DNA of 64,000 nt from Pyrobaculum oguniense TE7 (GCA_000247545.1 CP003316.1:1335233-1399232), one strand, 5' to 3'. Shown: positions 1 through 8,076, numbered from the stretch's first letter. Made by a program: numbers and translations. The notes: generated by a model not told the origin, from the letters alone.

Positions 1-919
1 AGTTGTCGCCGTTGAAGGTGATGACAAGCGGGTACTGGACGATGGTCTTAAACACCTCCATCAAGAGGTCGTACTCGCTGTCGAAGAACAAGATTTCATA
101 GTCCGGCCTGTACCTCAGCTCGGGCTCCGCCCCGGGACGCTTCAAGACGAGGACTCGCCTCAGCCCGTCGCTCCCCACAAGCGCCACGGAAATCACCTCA
201 TACTCCGCGGTTTTTGGATCCGGTATCTTGTTTTCCTGCGGCGTATAGACCTCCACGTCTATGGCCACTCTCCTTATGTGGGGGATTGGCGCTTGGAAGA
301 GGGGGATCCACTCCTCGGCGACTTTGGCGTGCTCGGGCTTAAACACAGCGCCCAGAGAGCTCCTCACCTCGTCCGGTATGGAGATCTCCACGGGGGCTAG
401 GCCGTTGCCGTTTGACCTATACCACATCCCTGGGATTATCCCCCGGTCGAAGAGGTAGCTGTGGTGGTACTTAATCCTTGACTCCCATGTCTCCTTTAGG
501 ATGTCCCTGAGGGAGTTCCTCCCGCCGCCTACGGAGAGGGGGTCCTTGGCGTAGACCTTGGTCACCACGACGTTTCTGTCGTGGAGGGCGTCGTACTTCT
601 CCACCACCTCGAAGTGGCTAAAGCCCTTGTGGCGGAGCACCTCTGGGAACTTCTCTATTATCTCCTCAGGAGTCTTGTTGGTAATTAGGTAGGGCTTATG
701 CCCCGTATTGTCGTACCAATAGTAGACCACGTCGGAGGCGGGGTCGTATAGCTTGACCAAGGCCTTGCCCTCCGCCCCGTCGTACACCACCGACAGCACA
801 ATGGAGGGGGGAATGGTGTTTGAGACTACACCCTTTATTTTCCCCTCTTCTATCGCCTCCCCCTCATACTCTGTAACCTCTTCCTCAACCTCCTCAAACT
901 CCTCTTCAAACTCCACCAC
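1..919 (-). CDS. polB: Family B DNA polymerase, N-terminal part (runs off the window)
   Basis: Replicative or repair DNA polymerase of family B. Only the first ~306 residues are present; the gene continues beyond base 1. The translation has an acidic N-terminus, then the polymerase N-terminal domain, then the 3'-5' exonuclease start: VAIDVEVY (Exo I acidic residues near 221 and 223) and FNGDN at the window edge, matching the Exo II motif. The GTG at 919-917 was chosen because a TATA-like AGTTTTTAAC lies about 26 bases upstream, giving a leaderless message. It is transcribed away from the roadblock-like gene. Family assignment is firm; which crenarchaeal PolB paralogue this is cannot be decided from the fragment. 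Confidence 0.9.
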   Translation of the reverse strand, partial: MVEFEEEFEEVEEEVTEYEGEAIEEGKIKGVVSNTIPPSIVLSVVYDGAEGKALVKLYDPASDVVYYWYDNTGHKPYLITNKTPEEIIEKFPEVLRHKGFSHFEVVEKYDALHDRNVVVTKVYAKDPLSVGGGRNSLRDILKETWESRIKYHHSYLFDRGIIPGMWYRSNGNGLAPVEISIPDEVRSSLGAVFKPEHAKVAEEWIPLFQAPIPHIRRVAIDVEVYTPQENKIPDPKTAEYEVISVALVGSDGLRRVLVLKRPGAEPELRYRPDYEILFFDSEYDLLMEVFKTIVQYPLVITFNGDN

Positions 920-940
920 GCTAATGGTTGTGGTGCGGGA

Positions 941-950
941 GTTAAAAACT
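941..950 (-). promoter_or_regulatory. TATA box of the DNA polymerase gene
   Basis: On the minus strand this reads AGTTTTTAAC. Its centre is about 26 bases before the GTG at 919, the spacing seen for leaderless genes throughout this window. Confidence 0.5.
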
Positions 951-978
951 AACTGACGTAATATCCGATCATAAAAGC

Positions 979-986
979 TTATAAAG
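979..986 (+). promoter_or_regulatory. TATA box of the roadblock-like gene
   Basis: TTATAAAG centred about 24 bases before the GTG at 1006. It favours that GTG over the later ATG at 1051 as the first codon. Confidence 0.5.
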
Positions 987-1005
987 AGTTCTATCAGTAA
1001 TTTTC

Positions 1006-1416
1006 GTGGTAATTTACATTTCGCCACACCGAAAAGAAAACAAAACTTCCATGGCGACAGACTTGAAACGAGTTATTGTCAGTGAGATCATCAACGAGGC
1101 CATCCACGGCGTGACTATTCTCGACGAGATGGGCGTACCGCTTATCCACCACCTCCCCAACACCCTCACTGCCAAGACACTTCGACAGGTGACAAACCTC
1201 ATAGAGATCATAAATATTATCAAACAGAACCAAGACGAAGGGCTCGGCGACTTTAACTACGTCGTAGTGAAATATGCAAATTACAAAGTTGGAATTTTCG
1301 AGCTTCCAAACAAAAAAGGTTGGCTAATAGTCTTTGTTAATCCGCTTTGGCACGTTGAAAATCTGTTGCCTAAGATACGCCAGTTTGCCCATAAAATAAG
1401 CCAAAGCCTTACTTAG
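1006..1416 (+). CDS. Possible roadblock/LC7-fold protein
   Basis: Small soluble protein (136 aa from the GTG at 1006, or 121 aa from ATG 1051). After a helical N-terminus (MATDLKRVIVSEIINEA) come strand-like segments GVTILDEMGVPLIHHLP and NYVVVKYANYKVGIFELP, then LIVFVNP and a C-terminal helix. This order resembles roadblock/LC7 (MglB-like) domains, which in archaea regulate small GTPases, but no GTPase gene is adjacent. The promoter spacing supports the GTG start. The gene is convergent with HMG-CoA reductase and the two 3' ends overlap by 8 bases. Fold assignment is by pattern only. Confidence 0.6.
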   Translation: MVIYISPHRKENKTSMATDLKRVIVSEIINEAIHGVTILDEMGVPLIHHLPNTLTAKTLRQVTNLIEIINIIKQNQDEGLGDFNYVVVKYANYKVGIFELPNKKGWLIVFVNPLWHVENLLPKIRQFAHKISQSLT

Positions 1417-2596
1417 CCCCCCTCCCGAGCTTCCTGTGGGCAGAAGCCAGCTCATTCCTGGCTAGAGCCACCAGAAGGTTCAGCTCCCCCGCCAACACTG
1501 CGGCGGCTATTATCTCTGCGAATTTAAGCGCGTTTGTCCCCGGCGGGTTGCCCGGCCCAGCCACTCCCAACAACTCCAGCGCCTCCCTCTGCGTCGGGAG
1601 GCCGGTGCCGCCGCCCACAGTCCCCACCTCGAGGCTGGGTAGAAATACGGAGATGTAGAGCCCCTCCTCCCTCGGCTCTGTCGTGGTTATGCCCATGCTG
1701 GACTCAACCACTTGTGCCACGTCTTGGCCTGTGGCTATGAAAACAGCAGTAATTATATTGGCGAAGTGGGCGTTGAAGCCGTAGGAGTGGGCCAGCGCCG
1801 ATCCTACCAGGTTCTTCGAGATGTTCACCTCGTGCACCGCCTCCGGCGTCGTGCCGAGCTTTTCTAACTGTTCACGCCTTATCAGCGCCTCGGCCACGAC
1901 GGTCTTCCCCCTCCCTAGGAGGAAGTTCACGGAGTTCGGCTTCTTGTCGACGCACATATTTCCGCTTAGGGCCACGAGGCGGGCCTTGGGAAACTCCTCC
2001 TGTATGTACCTCGCCGCGGCATCTGCTGCTATTGTCGCCATGTTCATACCCATGGCGTCTCCCGTGGAGAAGACCATTCTGAGCCAGACGTAGTTCCCCA
2101 CCACGAAGGGCTGGATCTCCTTCAGCCTCCCGTGGCGGGTTGTGGACTCGGCGGCTTTTTTAACCTCTTGGAAGTGTTGCATGACCCAGTTCACGAACTC
2201 CACGGCGTCTACCAGCGAGGGTAGTTTGAAGAGGGGGGCCCTTGCCATGCCGTCTTTAAGCACCTTGGCCCTCGCGCCGCCGGACTCCGTGACGAGCTTA
2301 GCCCCCCTGTTTACCGAAGCCACGAGGGCCCCCTCCGTCGTCGCAAGGGGCACGTAGAAGTAGCCGTTTGCGTAGTCCCCCCTCACCAAGAGGGGGCCGG
2401 CGACGCCCACTGGTATCTGCACAGCCCCTATTACGTTTTCGATGTTGCGCCCCACCACGGTGTTGAGATCTATGATAGTCTTGCCTATGTTCTCCAGCTT
2501 GGCGCCGGTGGCTTTTTCTAGGTACTGCCGCCTCGCCTCGGCGGCTTTGTTGGCGTCGCCGTATAGTTTGTCCAGCTCGTGGAGCTTCACTTCCAT
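1409..2596 (-). CDS. hmgA: Hydroxymethylglutaryl-CoA reductase, class I
   Basis: Reduces HMG-CoA to mevalonate with NADPH, the committed step toward archaeal isoprenoid lipids. Class I signatures are present in order: ENVIGAVQIPVG, ATTEGALVASVNRG with the catalytic Glu, GDAMGMNM with the cofactor-site Asp, GTVGGGTGLPTQ, and a C-terminal ELASAHRKLG carrying the catalytic His. At ~396 aa it has the usual size for archaeal enzymes without a membrane domain. The ATG at 2596 is preferred to the one at 2605 because the TATA element lies about 26 bases upstream of it. It diverges from the thiolase-like, DUF35 and HMG-CoA synthase genes of the same pathway. Confidence 0.96.
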   Translation of the reverse strand: MEVKLHELDKLYGDANKAAEARRQYLEKATGAKLENIGKTIIDLNTVVGRNIENVIGAVQIPVGVAGPLLVRGDYANGYFYVPLATTEGALVASVNRGAKLVTESGGARAKVLKDGMARAPLFKLPSLVDAVEFVNWVMQHFQEVKKAAESTTRHGRLKEIQPFVVGNYVWLRMVFSTGDAMGMNMATIAADAAARYIQEEFPKARLVALSGNMCVDKKPNSVNFLLGRGKTVVAEALIRREQLEKLGTTPEAVHEVNISKNLVGSALAHSYGFNAHFANIITAVFIATGQDVAQVVESSMGITTTEPREEGLYISVFLPSLEVGTVGGGTGLPTQREALELLGVAGPGNPPGTNALKFAEIIAAAVLAGELNLLVALARNELASAHRKLGRGAK

Positions 2597-2603
2597 TAGA
2601 AAC

Positions 2604-2627
2604 ATTTTAATAATTTGGCTTTATAAC
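2604..2627. promoter_or_regulatory. Divergent promoter pair between HMG-CoA reductase and the thiolase-like gene
   Basis: Two TATA elements share 24 bases. TTTTAATA at 2604-2611 lies about 26 bases before the plus-strand ATG at 2634. TTATAA at 2621-2626, which is the same on both strands, lies about 27 bases before the minus-strand ATG at 2596. The two start codons are only 37 bases apart, so the two promoters probably compete or are coordinated. Confidence 0.65.
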
Positions 2628-2633
2628 TCTTCG

Positions 2634-3743
2634 ATGAAAGACGTATACGTAGTAGGCGGGGCCCTCCACCCCGCTGGGCGTCATTACGATAAGAATATCG
2701 ACGATCTCGCTGCCGCCGTGTTAGACAAGGCGATCGCAGACGCCCAGGCGGATATAGAGGCCCTCTTTGTGGCCTCCTCCACCGCCGAACTCGGCAACAA
2801 GCAACAACTACTCGGCGTTTACGTGTTGGAGTCGCTTGGCTTGGATAAGATACCGGTTTTTAGGATTGAAAACGGCGATGGATCCGGCGGCGCCGCAGTG
2901 GTAGCGGCGTACCACGCGTTGAGGGCCGGGGAGTACAACTGCGTTGCCGTCGTGGGCGTGGATAAGCCCAACGATGTCTTGAGCAACCAGCAACAGGACA
3001 TATACGCCACCACGCTCGACACTCACTTCGAGCGGTACTTCGGCTTCACCCCACTCTCCTACGCTGCGCTTATGGCGAAGATGTACTTAAAGAAGTACGA
3101 GTACAAGTACGAGGACTTGGCCAGGTGGGCTGTCCTAATGCACGCTCACGGAGCTGGGAATCCCTACGCCTATTTCAGACGCCCCGTCAAGCTGGAAGAC
3201 GCCGTGAACAGCGAAGTTGTCAGCGAGCCTCTCCGCCTATACGACGTAGGCCCCTTGGCCGACGGGGCGGCGGCCGCCGTGTTGTGCAACAACAAAAAGA
3301 AAGATGGGCCACGGATACTTTCAGTGACGACCTCGACAAATGCTGTGGGCTTCAACGCGAGGAACGAATACGACGTCCTCTACAGCCTCGAAGAGGCGGC
3401 GAGAAGCGCGCTGAAAAAAGCCGGCATTACGCCTAGGGACATCGCCGCGGCAGAGGTCCACGACTCCTTCTCCATATTCGGCGCATTGGCGTTAGAGGGG
3501 CTTGGCATTGTGAAGAGGGGAGGCGCTCTGGCCGCGTTGAGGGAAGGGGACTTGCCGGTGAATCTCAGCGGCGGTTTTAAGGCCCGGGGGAATATTCTAG
3601 GCGCCACCGGCGTGTACCAAGTGGTGGAGTTGGCGTGGCAACTCATGGGCCGGGAGTTTAAACGGGTTGAGGGCAACTACGGAGTTGTCCACAGCATGGG
3701 CGGCGTAGATAGGGTTTCGACAGTTATTGTAGTAGGATTATGA
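2634..3743 (+). CDS. Thiolase-family protein lacking the nucleophilic cysteine
   Basis: About 369 aa, of the SCP2-type archaeal thiolase family that forms a channelling complex with DUF35 and HMG-CoA synthase to make HMG-CoA from acetyl-CoA. Recognisable blocks are the N-terminal strand/helix, EVHDSFSIFGALALEGLG, VNLSGGFKARGNILGATG and GVVHSMGGVD. Two catalytic positions are unusual. Where the family has a Cys in an ACASG-type loop, this protein reads IENGDGSGGAA, and the usual GHPxGATG His is Asn (GNILGATG). It may therefore be non-catalytic or a scaffold. The start at 2634 follows TATA spacing. It precedes the DUF35 and synthase genes. Confidence 0.85.
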   Translation: MKDVYVVGGALHPAGRHYDKNIDDLAAAVLDKAIADAQADIEALFVASSTAELGNKQQLLGVYVLESLGLDKIPVFRIENGDGSGGAAVVAAYHALRAGEYNCVAVVGVDKPNDVLSNQQQDIYATTLDTHFERYFGFTPLSYAALMAKMYLKKYEYKYEDLARWAVLMHAHGAGNPYAYFRRPVKLEDAVNSEVVSEPLRLYDVGPLADGAAAAVLCNNKKKDGPRILSVTTSTNAVGFNARNEYDVLYSLEEAARSALKKAGITPRDIAAAEVHDSFSIFGALALEGLGIVKRGGALAALREGDLPVNLSGGFKARGNILGATGVYQVVELAWQLMGREFKRVEGNYGVVHSMGGVDRVSTVIVVGL

Positions 3744-3745
3744 CA

Positions 3746-3758
3746 AAATATAAAATAT
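3746..3758 (+). promoter_or_regulatory. TATA box of the DUF35 / HMG-CoA synthase pair
   Basis: AAATATAAAATAT centred about 25 bases before the ATG at 3776. The pair can therefore be transcribed separately from the upstream thiolase-like gene. Confidence 0.6.
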
Positions 3759-3775
3759 CACAGAAACTATAGGCC

Positions 3776-4177
3776 ATGAAACACGAGTCAGTGCCAATCT
3801 ATTGGCGAAATATTCCACAGTATTACCGCCTCGTGGCGAAAAGGTGCAAGAAGTGCGGCGCGGTGCACTTCCCACCTGTCGTGAGGTGCAGATGCGGCTC
3901 AAAAGAGCTTGAAGACTTAGAGCTACCAAAAGAGGGGAAGTTGGTAGAGTTCACCGTCCTCCACCAGGTGGGCACAGACTTTCTGAAGCAGAAGCCGCTC
4001 GTGGTAGGGCTTGTGGAGTTGAGCAACGGGGTAAGGGTAGTAGGCCAGATCGTGGACGCCCAGGTGGAGAAGCTTGCCCCCGGGGCGAAGGTTGAGGTTG
4101 TATTCAGGAGAGTAGTGGCCGACGGCAAACACGGCCTTGTAATGTACGGGTACAAATTCAGGCCGGTGGGACTATGA
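3776..4177 (+). CDS. DUF35 OB-fold / zinc-ribbon protein
   Basis: A 133-aa acyl-CoA-associated protein of the DUF35 family. An N-terminal rubredoxin-like zinc ribbon is visible ([19 protein letters not shown], four Cys near residues 22-41), followed by an OB-fold region with [18 protein letters not shown]. In archaea such proteins bridge thiolase and HMG-CoA synthase and shape a shared CoA site. The stop overlaps the ATG of HMG-CoA synthase (ATGA), so the two are translationally coupled. It has its own TATA box. Confidence 0.9.
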   Translation: MKHESVPIYWRNIPQYYRLVAKRCKKCGAVHFPPVVRCRCGSKELEDLELPKEGKLVEFTVLHQVGTDFLKQKPLVVGLVELSNGVRVVGQIVDAQVEKLAPGAKVEVVFRRVVADGKHGLVMYGYKFRPVGL

Positions 4178-5223
4178 AAGTCGGCATAGTTAGCTGGGGA
4201 GCATATATCCCCAAGTACCGTATCCGGACCGAGGAGGTTGCGCGGATCTGGGGCGATGACCCGCTCCGCATAGTCGACGTCTACCTCGTAGATGAAAAAA
4301 GCGTGGAGGGCATAGACGAAGACGCGGTGACCATAGCCGTGGAGGCTGCGAGGAGGGCCATAAGAAGGGCCGGCATAGACCCCAAGAAGATCGGCGCAGT
4401 ATACGCCGGCACCGAGTCGAAGCCATATGCCGTGAAGCCCATCTCCTCAATTCTCGTAGACGCCCTTGGCCTCAGTAACAACGTATTCGCGGTTGACATG
4501 GAGTTCGCCTGCAAGGCCGGTAGCGAGGGGTTAGTGGCAGCCATTGGGCTGGTCAAGGCGGGGCAGGTGGAGTACGGCATGACCGTCGGCACCGACACCT
4601 CCCAAGGCGAGCCTGGGGAGCACTTGGAGTACTCTGCAAGTAGCGGGGGCGTGGCATTGATAGTGGGCAGAGACGGCGTCGCCGCCGAGCTTGAGGCCGT
4701 GTATTCCTACGTCTCGGATACGCCCGACTTCTGGAGGAGGGAGGGCTCCCCCTACCCCATGCACGGCGAGGGCTTCACAGGCGAGCCGGCCTACTTTAGA
4801 CACATAATAGGTGCGGCGAAGGGGCTTATGGAGAAATACGGCTACAAGCCCTCCGACTTTGCATACGTGGTGTTCCACCAGCCCAACGGGAGGTTCCCCG
4901 TCCGCGCCGCATCTATGCTGAACATACCAATGGAGAAGATAAAGCCCGGCATTGTGGTGACTCACATAGGCAACACCTACAACGCCTCTGCCCTCATGGG
5001 CTTTGCCAAGGTGCTGGACGTGGCGAAGCCCGGCGACAAGATCCTCCTAGTGCCCTTCGGCAGCGGCGCTGGGTCAAACGCCTTCGTCTTCACCGTCACC
5101 GACGTGGTGCAGGAGCGGCAGAAGACAGGTGTCCCCACGGTGGAAGACATGCTAAGAGACAAGATCTACGTCGACTACGCCCAGTACCTCAAAATGCGTA
5201 AAATGATCAAACTATTTGACTAA
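4174..5223 (+). CDS. Hydroxymethylglutaryl-CoA synthase
   Basis: Condenses acetyl-CoA with acetoacetyl-CoA to HMG-CoA, feeding HMG-CoA reductase encoded just upstream on the other strand. At 349 aa it has the archaeal length. The nucleophile loop FACKAGSEG (Cys near 111) and the [10 protein letters not shown] block with the catalytic His are intact, as is the C-terminal [10 protein letters not shown]. It begins within the DUF35 stop codon. Because the neighbouring thiolase-like protein lacks its Cys, this is the only member of the HMG-CoA complex here with a recognisable acyl-enzyme nucleophile. Confidence 0.95.
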   Translation: MKVGIVSWGAYIPKYRIRTEEVARIWGDDPLRIVDVYLVDEKSVEGIDEDAVTIAVEAARRAIRRAGIDPKKIGAVYAGTESKPYAVKPISSILVDALGLSNNVFAVDMEFACKAGSEGLVAAIGLVKAGQVEYGMTVGTDTSQGEPGEHLEYSASSGGVALIVGRDGVAAELEAVYSYVSDTPDFWRREGSPYPMHGEGFTGEPAYFRHIIGAAKGLMEKYGYKPSDFAYVVFHQPNGRFPVRAASMLNIPMEKIKPGIVVTHIGNTYNASALMGFAKVLDVAKPGDKILLVPFGSGAGSNAFVFTVTDVVQERQKTGVPTVEDMLRDKIYVDYAQYLKMRKMIKLFD

Positions 5224-5281
5224 TATACATGTAATACCTACAGTAAACATCAGCAAAAAAAGCTACCAGACAAAATTTAAC

Positions 5282-5506
5282 ATGCCAAGAAGGCAGACGG
5301 ACAAGGTGTTTGAGCGCAAGGAGCAGATCATTGAATTTCTAAAAAAATACGGCGAGTTGACAACTAGCAGGCTGATACAGCTCACAGGTCTCAGCCACTC
5401 CCAGATCTTCTATGTCCTTAAGCTACTTGAAAAAGAAAATATAATAAAAGAGGTAAAAAGGGGAAAAATAGCCTACTGGAAACTAGTAGAGGCGAAGGAG
5501 GCTTAG
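5282..5506 (+). CDS. Small winged-helix DNA-binding protein
   Basis: About 74 aa from the ATG at 5282 (MPRRQTDKVFERK). Residues ~15-70 give a clear winged helix: EFLKKYGELTTSRLIQLTG, recognition helix SHSQIFYVLKLLEKENII, then the wing KEVKRGKIAYWKLVEA. It is a likely transcription regulator; its target is unknown. An in-frame extension back to 5216 overlaps HMG-CoA synthase and looks non-native. It lies just downstream of the mevalonate genes, so it could act on them, but nothing in the sequence proves that. Confidence 0.75.
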   Translation: MPRRQTDKVFERKEQIIEFLKKYGELTTSRLIQLTGLSHSQIFYVLKLLEKENIIKEVKRGKIAYWKLVEAKEA

Positions 5507-5514
5507 TTTTATAA
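5507..5514 (+). promoter_or_regulatory. TATA box before the GTG at 5535
   Basis: TTTTATAA overlaps the end of the preceding small HTH gene and lies 25 bases before the GTG at 5535, which makes that GTG the likely leaderless start. Confidence 0.55.
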
Positions 5515-5534
5515 CCACCCACCAAGAAGTATAA

Positions 5535-6149
5535 GTGCTCTCTGAGCTGTACAAGGCCGGCAAGATAAGGCCTGAGGCGCTTGGAGTCCTCGCAAAGACC
5601 ATCATCTGCATAAAAACAGGTTGCCTAGCCACGGGGCCTGAGGTGGCGCTTGGCGACGTAAAAATCCAGCTGGCAGAGGTGATAGCCATAGCGCCGCAAC
5701 CACGCCCCCAGGCCCAGAAGCCCAGGCCCCAGCAGAGAGTTGCTCAGCCCCTCGCCGCAAAGCCCCAGGCGCCGAAGCAGAAACAAGAGAAACCGCCCCC
5801 TGCTCAGACTACCTCCAAGGAGCCCCCCAAGACGGAGCGAGAGGAGAAACAAGAGGCCAAGAGCGTCGCCCCAGGTTGGGAGGCGCTAGTAGCCCTTTTG
5901 GCAAACGATGCCAAAATAGACAAAGCCAAGGCCGAGGCGGTGCTCGAGGCAGTGTCCTCCTACCTTGCTGTCTATCCCAGCGTCGGCGTGATCAGGCTGG
6001 TGGAAGACGTGGCCCGCATAGCCAAGACAGACCAAAAGACGGTCAGAACGGCCCTCGAGATCCTGCGCTCTGCAGATGCCATAGAGCTACGAGAAGAAGG
6101 CGTCGTAAATCTCAAAAAATTGTTTAAAAAAGGAGAGATCCCCCTCTAG
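5535..6149 (+). CDS. Two-domain protein with Pro/Lys-rich linker and C-terminal winged-helix-like domain
   Basis: 204 aa, not recognised as a named family. An N-terminal block (~1-50) has an LSELYKAGKIRPEALGVLAK helix and two Cys (IICIKTGC). Residues ~52-110 are a low-complexity linker of Pro, Gln, Lys and Glu. The C-terminus (~112-204) is helical, with LVEDVARIAKTDQKTVRTAL and an IELREEGVVNL wing, which resembles a winged helix. A nucleic-acid-binding role is an inference. It is convergent with the S25e gene and the 3' ends overlap by 4 bases. Confidence 0.7.
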   Translation: MLSELYKAGKIRPEALGVLAKTIICIKTGCLATGPEVALGDVKIQLAEVIAIAPQPRPQAQKPRPQQRVAQPLAAKPQAPKQKQEKPPPAQTTSKEPPKTEREEKQEAKSVAPGWEALVALLANDAKIDKAKAEAVLEAVSSYLAVYPSVGVIRLVEDVARIAKTDQKTVRTALEILRSADAIELREEGVVNLKKLFKKGEIPL

Positions 6150-6478
6150 CTCCTATTCGCGGGGACGTAGATCTCAGTTCGGTGCCCCTTGGCCACAAGC
6201 ACCAGATCCCCCCTGTCACGCAGAGCTCTCAGCACCTTGAAAGCAACAGACATCTTAATACCGTACTTCGACGCAATCTCGTAAGGAGTCACGACCTTCG
6301 CCGACTGCACCTCCTTTGCAATAGTCTGAAACACCTTCTCATCTAGAGTCTGCACAGTCCTCTTAGCCGGGGACTCCTCTTTCTTCGCCTCCTTCTTACC
6401 CTTCTGCGGTTGCTGCGCCTTCTCCTTCTCGGCCTTCTTAGCCAACTGGCTTAAAGTAGGCTTCTTCTTACCACCCAT
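6146..6478 (-). CDS. rps25e: 30S ribosomal protein S25e
   Basis: Small-subunit protein shared by archaea and eukaryotes. It has a lysine-rich N-terminal tail (~1-45) and the S25 winged-helix core: VTPYEIASKYGIKMSVAFKVLRALRDRGDL, ending in GHRTEIYVP. 110 aa, typical length. A TATA element (RC of ttataaac, 6501-6508) lies about 25 bases before the ATG at 6478. Confidence 0.95.
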   Translation of the reverse strand: MGGKKKPTLSQLAKKAEKEKAQQPQKGKKEAKKEESPAKRTVQTLDEKVFQTIAKEVQSAKVVTPYEIASKYGIKMSVAFKVLRALRDRGDLVLVAKGHRTEIYVPANRS

Positions 6479-6600
6479 AAGCTTTCAGAAGCTACCGCAG
6501 TTATAAACTTTCCCCACGCCACTAGAGGCGAGTATATGCAACATGCAATTCGCAGACGCCACACTTGACACTTACCCTTTCAAAACAAACTGGACAAAGC

Positions 6601-6609
6601 TTAAAAATA
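6601..6609 (+). promoter_or_regulatory. TATA box of tRNA-Arg
   Basis: TTAAAAATA centred about 25 bases before the first base of the tRNA, so the tRNA would be made with essentially no 5' leader. Confidence 0.6.
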
Positions 6610-6629
6610 TGGAATATACCTTGCGGGTA

Positions 6630-6707
6630 GGGCCCGTAGCTCAGCCAGGATAGAGCGGCGGCCTCCTAAGCCGTAGGTCGTGGGTTCGAATCCCACCGGG
6701 CCCGCCA
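6630..6707 (+). tRNA. tRNA-Arg (anticodon CCU), CCA encoded
   Basis: Full cloverleaf: acceptor GGGCCCG pairs CGGGCCC, D stem GCTC/GAGC, anticodon stem GCGGC/GCCGT with loop CTCCTAA giving anticodon CCT (6665-6667), T arm GTGGG-TTCGAAT-CCCAC, discriminator G, then an encoded CCA (6705-6707). It reads AGG codons, which are frequent in this window. No intron. Confidence 0.97.
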
Positions 6708-6710
6708 GTT

Positions 6711-6778
6711 TTCTGCTAGCCTGCTTGGTGTATTTGTCGAGTTGACCTTCGCGCCAAACTCCAAACAGGCTAGCAGAA
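6711..6778 (+). repeat. Strong hairpin directly after tRNA-Arg; possible small RNA
   Basis: The bases TTCTGCTAGCCTG at 6711-6723 are exactly complementary to 6766-6778. After one mismatch, TTGG (6725-6728) pairs with CCAA (6761-6764). That gives a stem of about 18 bp enclosing a 32-base loop. It begins four bases after the tRNA CCA and could be co-transcribed with it. It might be a guide RNA, a processing signal or a terminator-like structure. No clear C/D boxes or ACA box were seen. Confidence 0.5.
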
Positions 6779-6819
6779 GCCCTTTAGCCATCCCCCTAAG
6801 CTCTCCTCAATAATATACT

Positions 6820-7086
6820 CTAGTCGTATACCTGAAAGGAAAACCTGCCCTTACAAGAGGACATCTTCTGGGTTGGCCTTATCATTTTTACACCGCACTT
6901 ATGCACGTATTCCACCGCGTCTCCTCTGGTGCCGTGTGGTCTGCACCACCTCTCGTCTATGTAAGGTACACACATCCTCACAACCGGCTCTGCAACAACG
7001 AGCTCAGCCCCAGCCGCTCGTCTTGCCAGCGCCTCTGCCATCTGCCTAAAGACTGGGCGGTTCCGTACAGCCAATTCCTTTCCCAC
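6820..7086 (-). CDS. Small uncharacterised protein
   Basis: 88 aa from a GTG. Composition and codon use look native (AEALARRAAGAELVVAEP, RMCVPYIDERW, GDAVEYVHKCGVKMIRP) and Cys residues occur in MCVP, WCRP, KCG and SSCK. No family recognised. A weak TATA element (RC of tttat, 7105-7109) lies about 21 bases upstream. It sits between tRNA-Arg and a decayed permease, so it may itself be a remnant of something longer. Confidence 0.4.
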   Translation of the reverse strand: MGKELAVRNRPVFRQMAEALARRAAGAELVVAEPVVRMCVPYIDERWCRPHGTRGDAVEYVHKCGVKMIRPTQKMSSCKGRFSFQVYD

Positions 7087-7166
7087 CTCTCACCTATTGG
7101 CCGGTTTATGGTTAGGCACGAGCACAGTTGTAACAGTTTCTCTTGGTTATACTCACATAGCACCCG

Positions 7167-7690
7167 TTAGAGAAAGCGTATAATATTGAAAGCCATCATT
7201 ATTAGGATTAAGATAGCGAAAGCTTATTTTAATTTCGCACTTGGGACATAGAGACTTGTGACCCTAGCGCCTAGAAATGAGGAAATTGCGCCTACTGCTA
7301 CGAGGAGTATTGTTAATCCCAGATCCCAGTGAGCTGTTGATATGTGAGGAATGAGGGCCGAAAATGATGGGGGCAGACGGCGAATGCGTTCATAGCCACG
7401 GCTTTCTTAGGCTCGAAGCCGCATAGCATTAATGTTGGCATGAGTAGAAAGCCAGGTCACACGCCGAGGAAGCCAGAGAAAACGAATATAGGGACTGCGA
7501 GAATTGATACTAACTTGAAATTCTCATAAGTACTTACCTGTGTCTCAGCTGGCTTTAATAGTCTGTATGCAGAAATAAAAAGATGAGCAACTGGTTCTCT
7601 CTTACCAAGAGGCCAAGATTAGTTCCCATATTTTGGGTGGACCTGTTTAAAAATGCCAAAGGCCGAGGTGAGGAGGAGCGTCTTAACCAT
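7167..7690 (-). pseudogene. Decayed TauE/SafE-family permease
   Basis: The minus-strand translation gives SGFLGV-stop-PGFLLMPTLMLCGFEPKKAVAMNAFAVCP, then after a frameshift near 7360-7372 the segment PPSFSALIPHISTAHW, followed by GLTILLVAVGAISSFLGARV. These are typical membrane segments of TauE/SafE sulfite/anion exporters. In-frame stops lie at 7619-7621, 7457-7459 (a Gly to stop change in the GVG-type loop) and 7224-7226. Only about half to two thirds of a normal ~250-aa permease is represented. The gene is clearly non-functional but recent enough to be readable. Confidence 0.75.
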
Positions 7691-7849
7691 AGTAGCAGAC
7701 ACTATTATAGATATTCTTTGTTAATATGATAAATATGATATTCGCCTACGTGAGAAGGGGGCGCCCGAGAGTGTGACGCCTTTGTTACCAGGCTGTGGTT
7801 GCCGGAAAAGGCTAGAACTGGCTGAGCTTGGCAAGGTTGTTAAAAGAGG

Positions 7850-7921
7850 TGGACCGGCCGGGATTCGAACCCGGGATCTCCCGCGCGCGAGGCGGGCATC
7901 CTTCCGCTAGACTACCGGCCC
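7850..7921 (-). tRNA. tRNA-Ala (anticodon CGC)
   Basis: Reading the minus strand: acceptor GGGCCGG / CCGGTCC with the G3:U70 alanine identity pair, anticodon stem CCCGC/GCGGG with loop CTCGCGC giving anticodon CGC, T arm with TTCGAAT, discriminator A. CCA is not encoded. A TATA element (RC of 7945-7952) lies about 27 bases upstream. The D arm superficially resembles tRNA-Glu, but the anticodon and G3:U70 settle it as Ala. No intron. Confidence 0.95.
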
Positions 7922-8076
7922 CCGCTTTACGTACATAGCGCGTCTTTTTATACTTTTCGCCTTGACAAAAAACCTGGCACTGATAGTCGCCCCGATTCGC
8001 AGGAGGCCGCGCGCCTTAGTTGCCGACCGGTCCCATGGAACCTTAGCCGAGATAACAGCTCTCGAAGATCTTTTGT

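Noticed and set aside
7850-7921. tRNA-Glu reading for the minus-strand tRNA
   Set aside because: The D-arm is Glu-like, but the anticodon loop centres on CGC and the acceptor holds G3:U70, so Ala is correct.
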